Below are positions 53,229-62,800 of a DNA stretch of 64,000 nucleotides, piece by piece (within the stretch, counting starts at the first letter, position 1; every line of letters starts with the position of its first letter). Where the stretch lies: assembly GCF_033110965.1 (NCBI RefSeq), contig NZ_CP137003.1:682001-746000 (forward strand). Direction: 5' to 3'. Under the pieces are notes generated by a model. That model saw nothing but the letters and a program-made list of their open reading frames with translations, was not told the DNA's origin and did no database searches. The position numbers were made by a program, and so were the translations under genes. Source of the DNA: Raineyella sp. LH-20 (GTDB lineage: Bacteria > Actinomycetota > Actinomycetes > Propionibacteriales > Propionibacteriaceae).

Positions 53229-54145
53229 GCACGACCAGCACCGGGCGGGACGTGCCCGCCGGCTCCACCAGGCCCACCACCGGCGCCACCGGACGCACCA
53301 TCACCGACTCCACCAGGCCTACCGGCGCCACCGGACGCACCATCACCGACTCCACCAGGCCTACCGGCGCCACCGAACCCCTCGACGACGTCAGCGCGGC
53401 CGCGGCCGCCCTCCGCGCGCTGGCTGCGGCCGACGGCGGCGAGGTCCTGGCCCGGCAGTTGTCCCGGCTGGTGATGGTCATTGCCGACGAGGCCGTCCGG
53501 ACCAAGCGCTTCCGCGGCGACCTGCTGGCGGCCCTGACCGTCGAGCCGGTGTCCGATCCCGCGGTGTCCGAACTCACGGTGTCCAAGCCCCCGGCGTCCG
53601 GGCCCCTGACGCGCACCCAATTGCAGCGGCTGACCAAGGCCGACCTGAAGAAGCTGATCGACCGTGGCGGGATGGACCGGGATCGTACGCTCCGCTCCCA
53701 CTCGACCAAGGGGGAGATGGTCGAGCTGATCCTGGCGTTCCAGATGTCCCCGGGGGAAGGGACTCGCACCGAGGACACACCCGGGGCGGACCCAGCCGGC
53801 GCGGAATCAGCACTCGCCGTCGACCCCGTCGCCCCGCGTGACACCGCAGCGGCCGTGACCGAGGACCCGGGTCTGCCGGCCAACCCGCCCAAACGTCGCC
53901 GGCGCCCCGCACCCCTCGACCCGTACGCCCTCGCCGCCAGCGAGGGCGTGGACGGTCTCCGGCGCCGGCTGCGGCGCCTCGACATCGAGGCGCTGAAGGA
54001 CATCATCGCCGAGTACGGCATGAACTACGACGGCCGCGCGATGAGCTGGCGCGACCACCACCGTTTTGTGGAGCGGATCGTCGAGAAGGCCGACTTCGCC
54101 GCGACGCAGGGCGGCGCATTTCGCCCCAGGCGGAAGGACCTATAG
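53225..54145 (+). CDS. Protein with two SAP-like DNA-binding modules, unknown
   Basis: This is a 306-residue protein. Residues 17-50 hold two copies of a Thr-rich TGATGRTITDSTRP repeat. About 52-105 is helical. Residues 136-172 (LTKADLKKLIDRGGM then the RSHSTKGEMVELIL part) and 251-287 (LDIEALKDIIAEYGM then SWRDHHRFVERIVE) share a pattern like the SAP helix-extended-helix DNA-binding fold. A Pro/Ala-rich linker with KRRRR joins them. I recognise no full-length family. It is the last gene of the HelD-ParA operon and may anchor the complex on DNA. Confidence 0.68.
   Translation: MSTTSTGRDVPAGSTRPTTGATGRTITDSTRPTGATGRTITDSTRPTGATEPLDDVSAAAAALRALAAADGGEVLARQLSRLVMVIADEAVRTKRFRGDLLAALTVEPVSDPAVSELTVSKPPASGPLTRTQLQRLTKADLKKLIDRGGMDRDRTLRSHSTKGEMVELILAFQMSPGEGTRTEDTPGADPAGAESALAVDPVAPRDTAAAVTEDPGLPANPPKRRRRPAPLDPYALAASEGVDGLRRRLRRLDIEALKDIIAEYGMNYDGRAMSWRDHHRFVERIVEKADFAATQGGAFRPRRKDL
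53258..53369 (+). repeat. 42-base in-frame tandem repeat
   Basis: Two almost identical 42-base units (each containing GGACGCACCATCACCGACTC) and a partial third stand in a row within the 5' end of the SAP-module gene. The unit keeps the frame and encodes the Thr-rich repeat. The surrounding gene shows no other repeats. Confidence 0.7.
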
Positions 54146-54202
54146 CGGGCCGTCCACGGCACCGGGTACTCAAAGCCTAATACACGAGAGAGCCCTCCAC
54201 AC

Positions 54203-57200
54203 TCAGGCCGACTCGGTCTGACCGTCGACGTCCACGATCGGGTCATCCGGAAGATCCGGGCGACGCACTTTGAACGCGATTCTGCCGGCAGGGGCTGAGC
54301 CCAGAGGGAGAGCGTAGGAGAACAAGGTAGCGATGTCTTTCGGGGACGTCGGGTTCGGTAGCTTTTCGGGGTCCGTGACGCCCTTGGCGTCGTGGAAGCG
54401 GGCCGACGTGCTGTCTCCCGCGAACGTCAGGAGGAATGCCCCTCGGGCAGGCACCTTGAGCGCCTTGACGTGTGCGTATTCCGCCAGGTCGAGTGCGGAG
54501 GCGATGGGACCGCCGATGTCGACAGTGTCGGCGTCGATTCCGCCCGAAACGGCCTGCAACGCGTTGCGCTGGCGAGTCGAGGAACCGGAGAACTGCCACG
54601 GCCGGTCGGAGCGCCGGTAGCGACGCATGACCTTGAGCGCACGGTTCCCGACGATACGAGTTGGCAGTGAGGCAATCTCCGGGACGATGATCGCCCAGTC
54701 CTTGAGAGTGCCCTCGGCGATGGCCTTCTGCATGAATGCGAGGTACGGGGCGATCTTGAAGTTGCTCGCCCAGCTGAACTTCCGGATGACTTCGACGAGG
54801 CTGCTGGCGTCCACGATCCCGAAGTGGGCATGCCACGGTCGCGGATCGCCGGCATCGTTCACGTAGAAGAAGTCGCCCTCGCTGTCGGCGGCGTCGAGCA
54901 GCGGCTGCACGGAATCAAAATGCTTCTCGTTGGCGTCGTCGTCATGCTCACCCTGCTGGTTGAAGTCGACCACCTTCCCGCCTTCGCCCTGCTCGGTGAG
55001 CTCGGCGTTGTACATCTTGTTCGCGCTGGTCGGCTTGAGGTACGGAAGGCTCTGGTAGACCAGCGGCGGGACGTCCATCGGCCGGACTCGCGGGCGACCG
55101 TCCTCATCGAAGCCCTGGAACCTCCGCAACTCGTCGCGGAAGTCCTCTTCGTCGCGCACGATCGCCTCGAAGGACTTGTAGAGGTCGATGACCTCGTTCC
55201 GCGGCGCCGGCACGTTCCGCCCGATGTAAAGCCGGACCAGATCGCGGTAGTGCGGCCGGTACCCGAACCAGCGGCCCATCTGCATCAGTGTGTCTGCGGC
55301 GACAGTGCGGCGCGTGTAGTAGGAGACCGTCAGTCCCTCGACGGTGAACCCGCGGGACAGTTTGGTGCCGCCGACGAGGATCTTCCACACGTCCCCGGAT
55401 TGGAAGTTGATATCGGCTTGGAGATAGTCCTTCTCGGCGACGCCGTTGACGATGACGACGGGGTTGACGCCCTGCTGGATCTTGTCGACCGCACGCCCGA
55501 TGTGCGGACGCAAAGCATTGAAGTCGGGGATGGTCGGAGCCTCAGGTGCGCGGGCCTCCGTCACGGGGCGGAAGTCGGAGACCCACAAGTCGTGCAGGCG
55601 CTTGAGTCCAGCGGGCAATTCGTAACCGGCCGAGGTCCAGACTCGTCGGATGTCGGCGGCCAGGGCCTCGTGCTCTGCAGTCTTCACGGACTCGTGGACG
55701 AGCATCGTGTGGTGCCTGAAGAGGTTCGGCTTGCCGAGCGCCACCGCCCGGAACAACTTGATGGCACCCGACAGCACGTACGCGTCGAGGGCGGCGACCA
55801 TCTCCTTGTCGCGCGCCTCGATATCGTCGGGATCAGCGACCAGGGACCTGATGAAGGCCCTCTCGTTCGAGTTCGCGACCGTCAGATCATTGGGGTCGTC
55901 CTCGTCTTCGTCCTCGCTGCGGTCGAGGTCATGAAAATCGCGCCCGCCCATGTAGTCGTCCGGAGGGTTCAAACTGACGATGAAGTCCTTGGGGAAGATG
56001 TCCTGGGCATCCTCGGGGTCGACGAACACGTTGGCGAACGGCGTCGCGGTGTAGCCGACGTACTGCGCTCGCCTCAGCTCCCCGAGAAGCTGGGCGATGA
56101 GACGGTTGATCGCAGTGCGTTCCCTCTCCTCGGTAGCGTCCTTCTTCGGCCGCGTCGTGTTGATCGACGCCTGGTCCGCCTCATCGTCGACGATCAGTGT
56201 CGGAATTTCCCCGAGGTCCGTCTTCGTCGACTGCAGGTCGTGCACGAGCTTCTTGAGTACCCTGCTGTTCTTCTTGACGACGGCGATGCGGATGTCCGGC
56301 CGATAGATGTTCTGCTCGTAGTAGAGCGGGCGCGCCGGGTCGACGAGGTGATCGGTCTGCCGGAAGTCGAGGTATCCGAGGCCGGCCTTGAGAAGCTTGT
56401 AGTCGTCCTTGGCGCCGGTGAGTCGACGGATTCCGGGGAGTCCGAGTTCCTTGGGATCCTTGCCGTAGGAGACGAACCTGCCTTCGTACCAGTCAATGTC
56501 GCCATCGCCGATGTAGTCGACCGAGGCGACGAGTTCCGCATTGTCACGGGGCACCCCGCCGAGGATGTTCTCCTCGCCGACGAGTTCCATGTCGAGACGG
56601 CGCTGCGTCTGCCCGCGCAGAAGTTCGATCGTACCGGTGAGGACGATGACGAGCTTGTACCCGACGTCGATCGCCTTGGCGATCACGCCCGTGAAGTTGG
56701 CAGTCTTGCCCGACTGGACATGACCCACCACCAGGCCCTTGGACTGGTAGGGGTCGTTTCGCGTGGGGTTCGCAAGTCGCTTGACGACCTCGTCGGTCGT
56801 GCGGTCGAGTTCTGCGACTGCGGAGGCGCTCCATCCTTTCTCCTCCAGGACGCCGCGGTAGCCGTCCCAGTAGAACGAGTGCTGTGCGGCCAAGTCGCTC
56901 GAGTACCAGGGGTCCCAGTCGGCGGGCTTGCCCGAGATGACGACCGCGCCGGCAAGGCTCGCGGGAAGGGCATTGTCGATCTGTGCCTGCGATTCCTCGC
57001 AGAACCCGAGAGCGCCCAGGATCACGCGCCGGCGATCGGGAGTGTTCGCCGCTGTGCCGTCCGACCACGACGGGTCGGATGCAGAGTCCCACCTGGCGAG
57101 CTGGATGTGGAAGTCGGACCGCGCAGCATCGTTCACATCACCTGACGTAAGTATCCCGACGAGGTCGGCCTCGGTGTATTCGCCCGGGACACCGGCTTCG

Positions 57201-57298
57201 CCCAACTCGAATTGGACTCGCCTGAGCATGGGCTTCGGGCTGCCCTTGCTCATCCCTCGGACGACGCTGACGACTGCCTCGGTGTACGGATCGCTCAC
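54203..57298 (-). CDS. Z1-domain ATPase (helicase-like restriction component)
   Basis: This is a 1031-residue protein of the Z1 family, known from gene clusters with MORC/MutL-like ATPases and PD-(D/E)XK nucleases. Walker A is VVGHVQSGKTANF (residues 192-199) and the DEAD-like Walker B is LIVDDEADQ (about 368-376). The family block FTVEGLTVSYYTRR and MGRWFGYRPHYRDLVRLY follows at about 670-720. It probably moves on or remodels DNA for the system. The start is GTG 57298 with AGGAGG upstream, 1 base after the nuclease gene stop. Base composition is less GC-rich than the catabolic genes. Confidence 0.88.
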   Translation of the reverse strand: MSDPYTEAVVSVVRGMSKGSPKPMLRRVQFELGEAGVPGEYTEADLVGILTSGDVNDAARSDFHIQLARWDSASDPSWSDGTAANTPDRRRVILGALGFCEESQAQIDNALPASLAGAVVISGKPADWDPWYSSDLAAQHSFYWDGYRGVLEEKGWSASAVAELDRTTDEVVKRLANPTRNDPYQSKGLVVGHVQSGKTANFTGVIAKAIDVGYKLVIVLTGTIELLRGQTQRRLDMELVGEENILGGVPRDNAELVASVDYIGDGDIDWYEGRFVSYGKDPKELGLPGIRRLTGAKDDYKLLKAGLGYLDFRQTDHLVDPARPLYYEQNIYRPDIRIAVVKKNSRVLKKLVHDLQSTKTDLGEIPTLIVDDEADQASINTTRPKKDATEERERTAINRLIAQLLGELRRAQYVGYTATPFANVFVDPEDAQDIFPKDFIVSLNPPDDYMGGRDFHDLDRSEDEDEDDPNDLTVANSNERAFIRSLVADPDDIEARDKEMVAALDAYVLSGAIKLFRAVALGKPNLFRHHTMLVHESVKTAEHEALAADIRRVWTSAGYELPAGLKRLHDLWVSDFRPVTEARAPEAPTIPDFNALRPHIGRAVDKIQQGVNPVVIVNGVAEKDYLQADINFQSGDVWKILVGGTKLSRGFTVEGLTVSYYTRRTVAADTLMQMGRWFGYRPHYRDLVRLYIGRNVPAPRNEVIDLYKSFEAIVRDEEDFRDELRRFQGFDEDGRPRVRPMDVPPLVYQSLPYLKPTSANKMYNAELTEQGEGGKVVDFNQQGEHDDDANEKHFDSVQPLLDAADSEGDFFYVNDAGDPRPWHAHFGIVDASSLVEVIRKFSWASNFKIAPYLAFMQKAIAEGTLKDWAIIVPEIASLPTRIVGNRALKVMRRYRRSDRPWQFSGSSTRQRNALQAVSGGIDADTVDIGGPIASALDLAEYAHVKALKVPARGAFLLTFAGDSTSARFHDAKGVTDPEKLPNPTSPKDIATLFSYALPLGSAPAGRIAFKVRRPDLPDDPIVDVDGQTESA

Positions 57299-57299
57299 G

Positions 57300-58283
57300 T
57301 CAAGCCTCCTGGGCTGTGGGTGCAGAGATGAAGACGGCAAGCGGTTCGCCAGGCGAGCCAGCGGCTCGGCCGGACACATCCACACGGTAGGTGACGTCAC
57401 TGACGAGGTCGCTGTGCGGCACGATCGAGCGCAAACGCTCGGGGGTCACTGCGGGAAAATCGTCGTCGACGAGGTACGCGGCAGGCGTCGTTCGGAGCAC
57501 GTAGGCGGTGGGATACATCGCCGCGTCGTCCTCGTCCCACCCTTCGGACGCGAGGTGGCTGACAAACCGATCACGTGTGCCGATCAGGCGATCGCGGATC
57601 TCGCCGATCAGTCCCGGAAGTCGGATCCCCAGGGGATCGCCACCTGCGCGTGTGATCTGAATGGACACCAGCCAAAGGGACCGCCCCGGGCTCGGCTCGA
57701 GCTGGCCAGCACCGTGTATCACGTGCGTCCGCGACTCGCCGAGCGTGGTCTTGACCTCGGCGTCGAACGCAGGGAACGCGAAGTCGCGTTCCTCCGCCAG
57801 TGGTCCGAGCCACCAGTCGACGACCGTGTATTCGTCGAAGGTGTCCAGGAGCGTACGGTACAGCAGGAGTTCGCCGAACAACCCGATCTGTCTCTCCTCG
57901 GAGATACGTGGTTTGGCCGCGAGGAGCGCCTTCATGTTCGTCATCGCGGCGGACGAGGCCGCGGCGAAGGTCGCGCCACCGCGCATCGCCTGGACGACGG
58001 AAAGCACCAGCCCGTAGGCCTCGGCGTACATGCCGCGCGCATCCAGAGTGAGGCGAGCCCACTCGACCCCGGCACGCATGTCGATGCCGGTGGTGACTCG
58101 ACGGAGGGTGGCGGTGTCGAGCATCATCCCGTTGCGCGGCGTGAGGACCGAGATCCTCTGGCCCGGGCTGTCGACGGTGATGATCACCTCAGGGAAGTCA
58201 TTGACGTGGTGGGTCGTGACCGTTCCGCTGCGGAAGTACTTCTCCAGTGTGTCGGGGCTCAGCTGGTCCGATGGCGTCATCAC
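57300..58283 (-). CDS. PD-(D/E)XK nuclease-like protein (DUF4420 type)
   Basis: This is a 327-residue protein. The nuclease core is seen as GLFGELLLYRTLL (Glu138), RDFAFPAFDAEVKTT (Asp174, Glu176-x-Lys178) and a following SLWLVSIQI strand, the PD-(D/E)XK order. The N-terminal TTHHVNDFPEVIITVDS and NGMMLDTATLRRVTTGIDMR parts match DUF4420 proteins that accompany Z1 and GHKL genes. It is the probable DNA-cutting subunit. The start may be GTG 58283 or ATG 58280. Confidence 0.85.
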   Translation of the reverse strand: MMTPSDQLSPDTLEKYFRSGTVTTHHVNDFPEVIITVDSPGQRISVLTPRNGMMLDTATLRRVTTGIDMRAGVEWARLTLDARGMYAEAYGLVLSVVQAMRGGATFAAASSAAMTNMKALLAAKPRISEERQIGLFGELLLYRTLLDTFDEYTVVDWWLGPLAEERDFAFPAFDAEVKTTLGESRTHVIHGAGQLEPSPGRSLWLVSIQITRAGGDPLGIRLPGLIGEIRDRLIGTRDRFVSHLASEGWDEDDAAMYPTAYVLRTTPAAYLVDDDFPAVTPERLRSIVPHSDLVSDVTYRVDVSGRAAGSPGEPLAVFISAPTAQEA

Positions 58284-58289
58284 AGTTGC

Positions 58290-59804
58290 TCACTCTCCCT
58301 GAGTACGCGCTGATTGCGTCGTGATGGCCGACAGCAGGATGGACTGCCACGCGGTGTCCTCCCGCTTCTTCTTCGCACCGCCCCCGGTGCCGACGAAATG
58401 GTCCTTGAGCAGCAGAAGAAGAAGGCTCTTGACCACGGGGGCGTCCTCGATGTCAAGGCTCTTGTGACCGGCGAGTACAGCCCGGTATGTCGCATTCAGG
58501 AACAGGACGTGCTCATCCACGTCGATCTTGTAGACCTGGCGCGCGGGCAGAACCCGCCACTTGATGTCGATGGGGAAGACGTCGTTCGGATCGGTGTGGA
58601 TAGCGAATGCATCCTTCACGGCCTTGGGGAGACCGTCACCGGGCAGAGGCGCTTCGATCGGCGTTGCCGACCGTTGTCGGGAGATCTTCGCCTCCTGCTT
58701 CGCCGCCGTGCGATAGGAGGCGAGAGTAGTCCCGTCCGAGGCCCTGGCGTGATCGAGCGCACTCCGCAACTCGTCGTCGAAGGCGGACCCGGCCTTCTCG
58801 GGATTGATGATCAGGTGCCGTTCCATCTCGGCCGTCACGTCGATGGCCACGCGGGCGAAATTCAGATCGACGCTCGGCTTCGCCAGTCCGTTCCATCCAC
58901 CGGCCTGCAGCAGCCGATCGTTTCGGTAGATATAGAGGCCCTGCGACTCGAGGGGTGAACGGTTGCCTTGCACGAACCCGGGCCCCTTGTGCCAATGGGG
59001 CCAGATGTGAAGATGCGCAATCGCCGTCGCATCACCGACGTCGACGGGGAGATCCTTCGGATAGCCCGGGCGTCCGAATCCTCGGTGAGCGAACGGGTCG
59101 ATGGCGGTCACGGTTCTCGGCGCTCCCGCGAACCGCAACGGGACGTCGTATGTCTCGATCCTCAGCGACAGCTCACCTCTGGAGAGGATGCGGTGCATCA
59201 CGAGTCCGAGGTGGTCGACCAGTTCCTGGGTCGTTGCGTTCACCCACCCGATCTGCTCGCTCTCGCTCGACGAGGTGAGGAACGTCTGCACGTCCTGCCA
59301 CTCGACGATCGTCCCGGTCTCCAGGGGAAAGTCGACATCTGCATTCGCGAGGGTCTCGGCGGCGTCAGCGGTGGAGAACTCCTCGACCAGGGGACCTGTG
59401 TCGAGGGTCTCTCTGCGCAGCCGCCGGCCGACGGCCGGTGAGCCGTAGCGCTTCGACCAGACGACCAGGGTGTTGGCCTGACTGAGGGATGCTGCCTTGA
59501 GCCCGATGCCGAAGTGCCCGAGGTCGCGTCCCTTGTACTCCCGCTTCTTGGCGTAGATCATGGCGTTGTCGATGCCTGCGGAATCCATCCCGGACGCGTC
59601 ATCGATGACCTGCAACCCGACCGGCCGGTTCCCCTCCATCAGGAATCGCACCAGCACGTGCGTCGCGCCGAAGTCGATGCTGTTGTCCACGAGATCGGCA
59701 ATGGCCGTCGCCAGCGTGTGGTGTCTTCCGATCGCAGAGGTGATCGACGGATCGGGAGGCACGACCTTCGATCCGACGGGTTGCGGCGTGAGCGGGCCAG
59801 CCAC
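58290..59804 (-). CDS. GHKL-fold ATPase, MORC/MutL-like
   Basis: This is a 504-residue protein whose first half is a histidine-kinase/MutL-like ATPase domain: TLATAIADLVDNSIDFGATH (N box), VIDDASGMDS (G1) and DLGHFGIGLKAASLSQA (G2). The usual N-box Glu is Asp here (ADLVDN), which many bacterial members of this type share. The second half has a partner-interaction region without named motifs. Such ATPases act as ATP-gated clamps in modification/restriction-like clusters. GTG 59804 overlaps the previous stop by 1 base. Confidence 0.87.
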   Translation of the reverse strand: MAGPLTPQPVGSKVVPPDPSITSAIGRHHTLATAIADLVDNSIDFGATHVLVRFLMEGNRPVGLQVIDDASGMDSAGIDNAMIYAKKREYKGRDLGHFGIGLKAASLSQANTLVVWSKRYGSPAVGRRLRRETLDTGPLVEEFSTADAAETLANADVDFPLETGTIVEWQDVQTFLTSSSESEQIGWVNATTQELVDHLGLVMHRILSRGELSLRIETYDVPLRFAGAPRTVTAIDPFAHRGFGRPGYPKDLPVDVGDATAIAHLHIWPHWHKGPGFVQGNRSPLESQGLYIYRNDRLLQAGGWNGLAKPSVDLNFARVAIDVTAEMERHLIINPEKAGSAFDDELRSALDHARASDGTTLASYRTAAKQEAKISRQRSATPIEAPLPGDGLPKAVKDAFAIHTDPNDVFPIDIKWRVLPARQVYKIDVDEHVLFLNATYRAVLAGHKSLDIEDAPVVKSLLLLLLKDHFVGTGGGAKKKREDTAWQSILLSAITTQSARTQGE

Positions 59805-62800
59805 TACAGGTCCCCGAAGCTGCTGTTCACCACGGCGAGGTCGCCGGCGTTCTGCTTGATTGCGCGCACGGTGTTCTCGTCGAAGCCGTCGGACTTCTGT
59901 GCATCCACCGTCAGCGTGATGTCCAGGACGTCCGGGTCCGCGTTGCGCAGCAGATCGAGGATCTCCTGCGCGATCGTCTGCAGCTCCGTCGGCATGTCTC
60001 CTCCAGGGTCGATGACGTGTCGGAGCGAGTACGTCGCGTTCGTGATTCGTCGCGGCGGCAGTGTCGGCGTTGCGCTCCTCGTCGCGCCCATCCCGTCGCC
60101 GCCTGGCTCATCCCCAGGTGACAGAGCTGTGTTGCTGTTCCCCGGCACGGGTCGCGGCTGCACTGCCTTGGACCGCTCACGCTCACGTTGCGCGACTGCG
60201 AGGTCGGGTCGTACGACGAGTGTCCTGTCGTCGAAGGGCCCGAACTCGGTGTCTTCCAGCGGTACGGCCAAGCCGAGGAAATCACCGGTCGTGGTGTCGA
60301 AGCCCGCAGCCAGAGCGAAACCCGTGTCGAGGAAGGCCACGTCGAAGAGCGACTCCTCCAATGCGCGTACGAGGACCGCCTTGTCCCGTAGGCGGTGCAG
60401 GTAGGGATACCGCGTGTAGTAGGCCCATAACTCGGTGAAGCTGATGAATCCGCGGGTCCACCGTGCGCGCAGGAATTCCTCGACATCGAGCCGGATCACC
60501 CGATCGGCGATGTAGGAGTGTGCGATGTCTGCGGCGGCGAGCTTCGCGCTGATGCGCTTGGTGAGGTTCCTCTCCTGCCCGTCCGCACGGACCTGTCCGA
60601 CGGCGAACGGCGCTTGCGGATCGTCCTGCACCGCGTGCAGACCCCAGATCCATGTATGCCCGAGTCGGTCGTCGACAGTACGGTTCGCGGCCTCGAGCAT
60701 CGACTGCGCCTGCGCAGCGGCCGACTGTGTCAGGTCCAGGCGTGCCGTCTCGTTGAAGATCGAGTTCCACGCAACGTACGAACGCACCGCGGACTCCAAC
60801 GTTCCCCACTGCTTGTCGTCCGCGGCGACCGCGACGATGGTGTTGACGTTCGAACGCGGGGCTTTGCCCCGCTGCCGCAGTAGATCGTACACCCACCTCG
60901 CGGCGCTGGAGTCCTTGTCCTTGCCGTTGTGGGTGTATTGAGGCGGGACGACGACCAGACGCAAGTAGTCCGCCTCTTCCACCTCGGAGGACGACTCCGG
61001 GTGCACGACGCCGGCGATGATGTCGGTCGAACCTTTGAACACGCGCTTGAGCCGCGTCGCCACCTCCCCGTACACCGCGTCGTACGACAGTTGGGCGGCC
61101 CGTTCGGCAGCGAGCCGGTTCAAGGACGGCTGGGTGTCGTACCAGAACCGCCCGTCTTCGGCGTAGTAGTGCGAGGACTTCTCCTGCAGGCCGTCGAGCA
61201 CCGAGCCGACGTTACCCAGAACGTCGCCGGGCATGGCGACACCGAGCGTGATGCTCTTGCGGTCCTTTCCCTTGAGCGCGGCGTCGAGGGTGGGCGTGGC
61301 CTCGACGAAGATCGTCCGAGCCGTGCGCAGAGCGAGCGAACGGTCGCCCAGCGCTGGCCGTTCCTCGTCCACGGTGCGGGCGACGGAGTTGTCCCCGTCG
61401 ATCTCCGACTGGATGATCGCGTCCCACGCATTGTCGAGATACTGAACGATCTCGCTGCGGACCGGCTGGGCATCAAGTGGGATCGACCCGGTCATGATCA
61501 GCGGAGACAGGTCCTCGCGCTCGTAGAGCTCGTGGACGACGTGGCTCATGAGCCGCAACACGCCACGGGTGCGCTGGAACTTCTCCAGGGTCGACCAGTC
61601 GGAGTAGAGCCGGTCCAGCAGCTCGGGATGGATCGGGTAGGCCGCCTTGATCCGCGACTCGTACTCGGACTCCCCGACGCCGGTGGGGAACTCCTTGTGG
61701 TTGTGGCGGTAGTAGTCGGTGAACCGTCGTGCCGCCGAGGCGATGGTCTGAATCGCGTTGGCGTCCGGCTCCTCGAAGAGCCGGCGGCGCACGATCTCGT
61801 ACGACTCGTCGCGGGTGGCCGGACTCCACTGGTAGGCGACCCGACGGATGACATAGTCCAGGCGGTGCAACGTGTCGCGGCCACGCTGCCCACCGACCTC
61901 CAGATCGCTCGCCCTGGGGGTCTCACCCTCCTGGTAGTCCCGGTCTGACGTCACCTGCCGGCCCTCACTGGCCGGTACCGAGACGAGCAGCAGCGTGCCG
62001 GGCACGTTCTCCGCTGCGAGGGTCAGGGACTGGGCGAAAGTGAACTGGGTCTCGAACAACCCGCCCGGGACGGGACGCATCGGGTCCGGCGCATCGGGGA
62101 GCTGGCGGGCGTAGGCAACCCACTCGTCGATCAGGATGAGGGCCGGGCCGAATTTCGTGAACAGCTCGCGCAGCAGGTTGCCGGGGTTGGTTCCCGTCTC
62201 GTCGGCGTCCGCGACGATCGCGTACCCCTCCGCACCACCGAGTTGCCAGGCCAGCTCGCCCCACAGTGTGTGCACCACGGTGCCGTCGGGCTTCTGTGAC
62301 GGCGTCGCCGGCGGGATCTCGTTGCCTACCAGCGCAGCTTTGCGGACGGGCTTACCCAGGACGTCGGCGTGTTCGCCGGCCAGCAGGTCCTGGACACCCT
62401 GGGGGAACTCGTACAGAGAGCGTCCGGAGAACAAGTGCCACACCGCCAGCATCGAGTGGGTCTTGCCGCCACCGAACGTGGTCTGCAGGTTGATGACCGG
62501 GTTGGCCGACCCCGAGCCGGAGATACGGTCGACCGCGCGGCGCAGCAGCTCCTTGAGACCGGCGGTCAGGTAGGTCCGGCGGAAGAACTCGACCGGGTCC
62601 TGGTACTCGCTCGCGGCATTGCCCTGCACGGCGACCGAGTACAGGTCGGCGGCGAACTCGGCGTTGTTGTAGCGCCCCGTTGCCACGTCCGCGTGGGGCT
62701 TGAGCACGTCGCGCCAGGACGGCAACGCCGCGTCCGCAGTACCGGGCAACGCCGCGGCACGCACGGCCTTGCGGGTCCGCTGCTCGAAGTCGCCACTGAG

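Noticed and set aside
54824-57145. A 773-codon open frame antisense to the Z1 gene
   Set aside because: Its composition is unlike a folded protein, with many Val/Asp/Arg runs. The opposite strand carries Walker motifs and the full Z1 family pattern.
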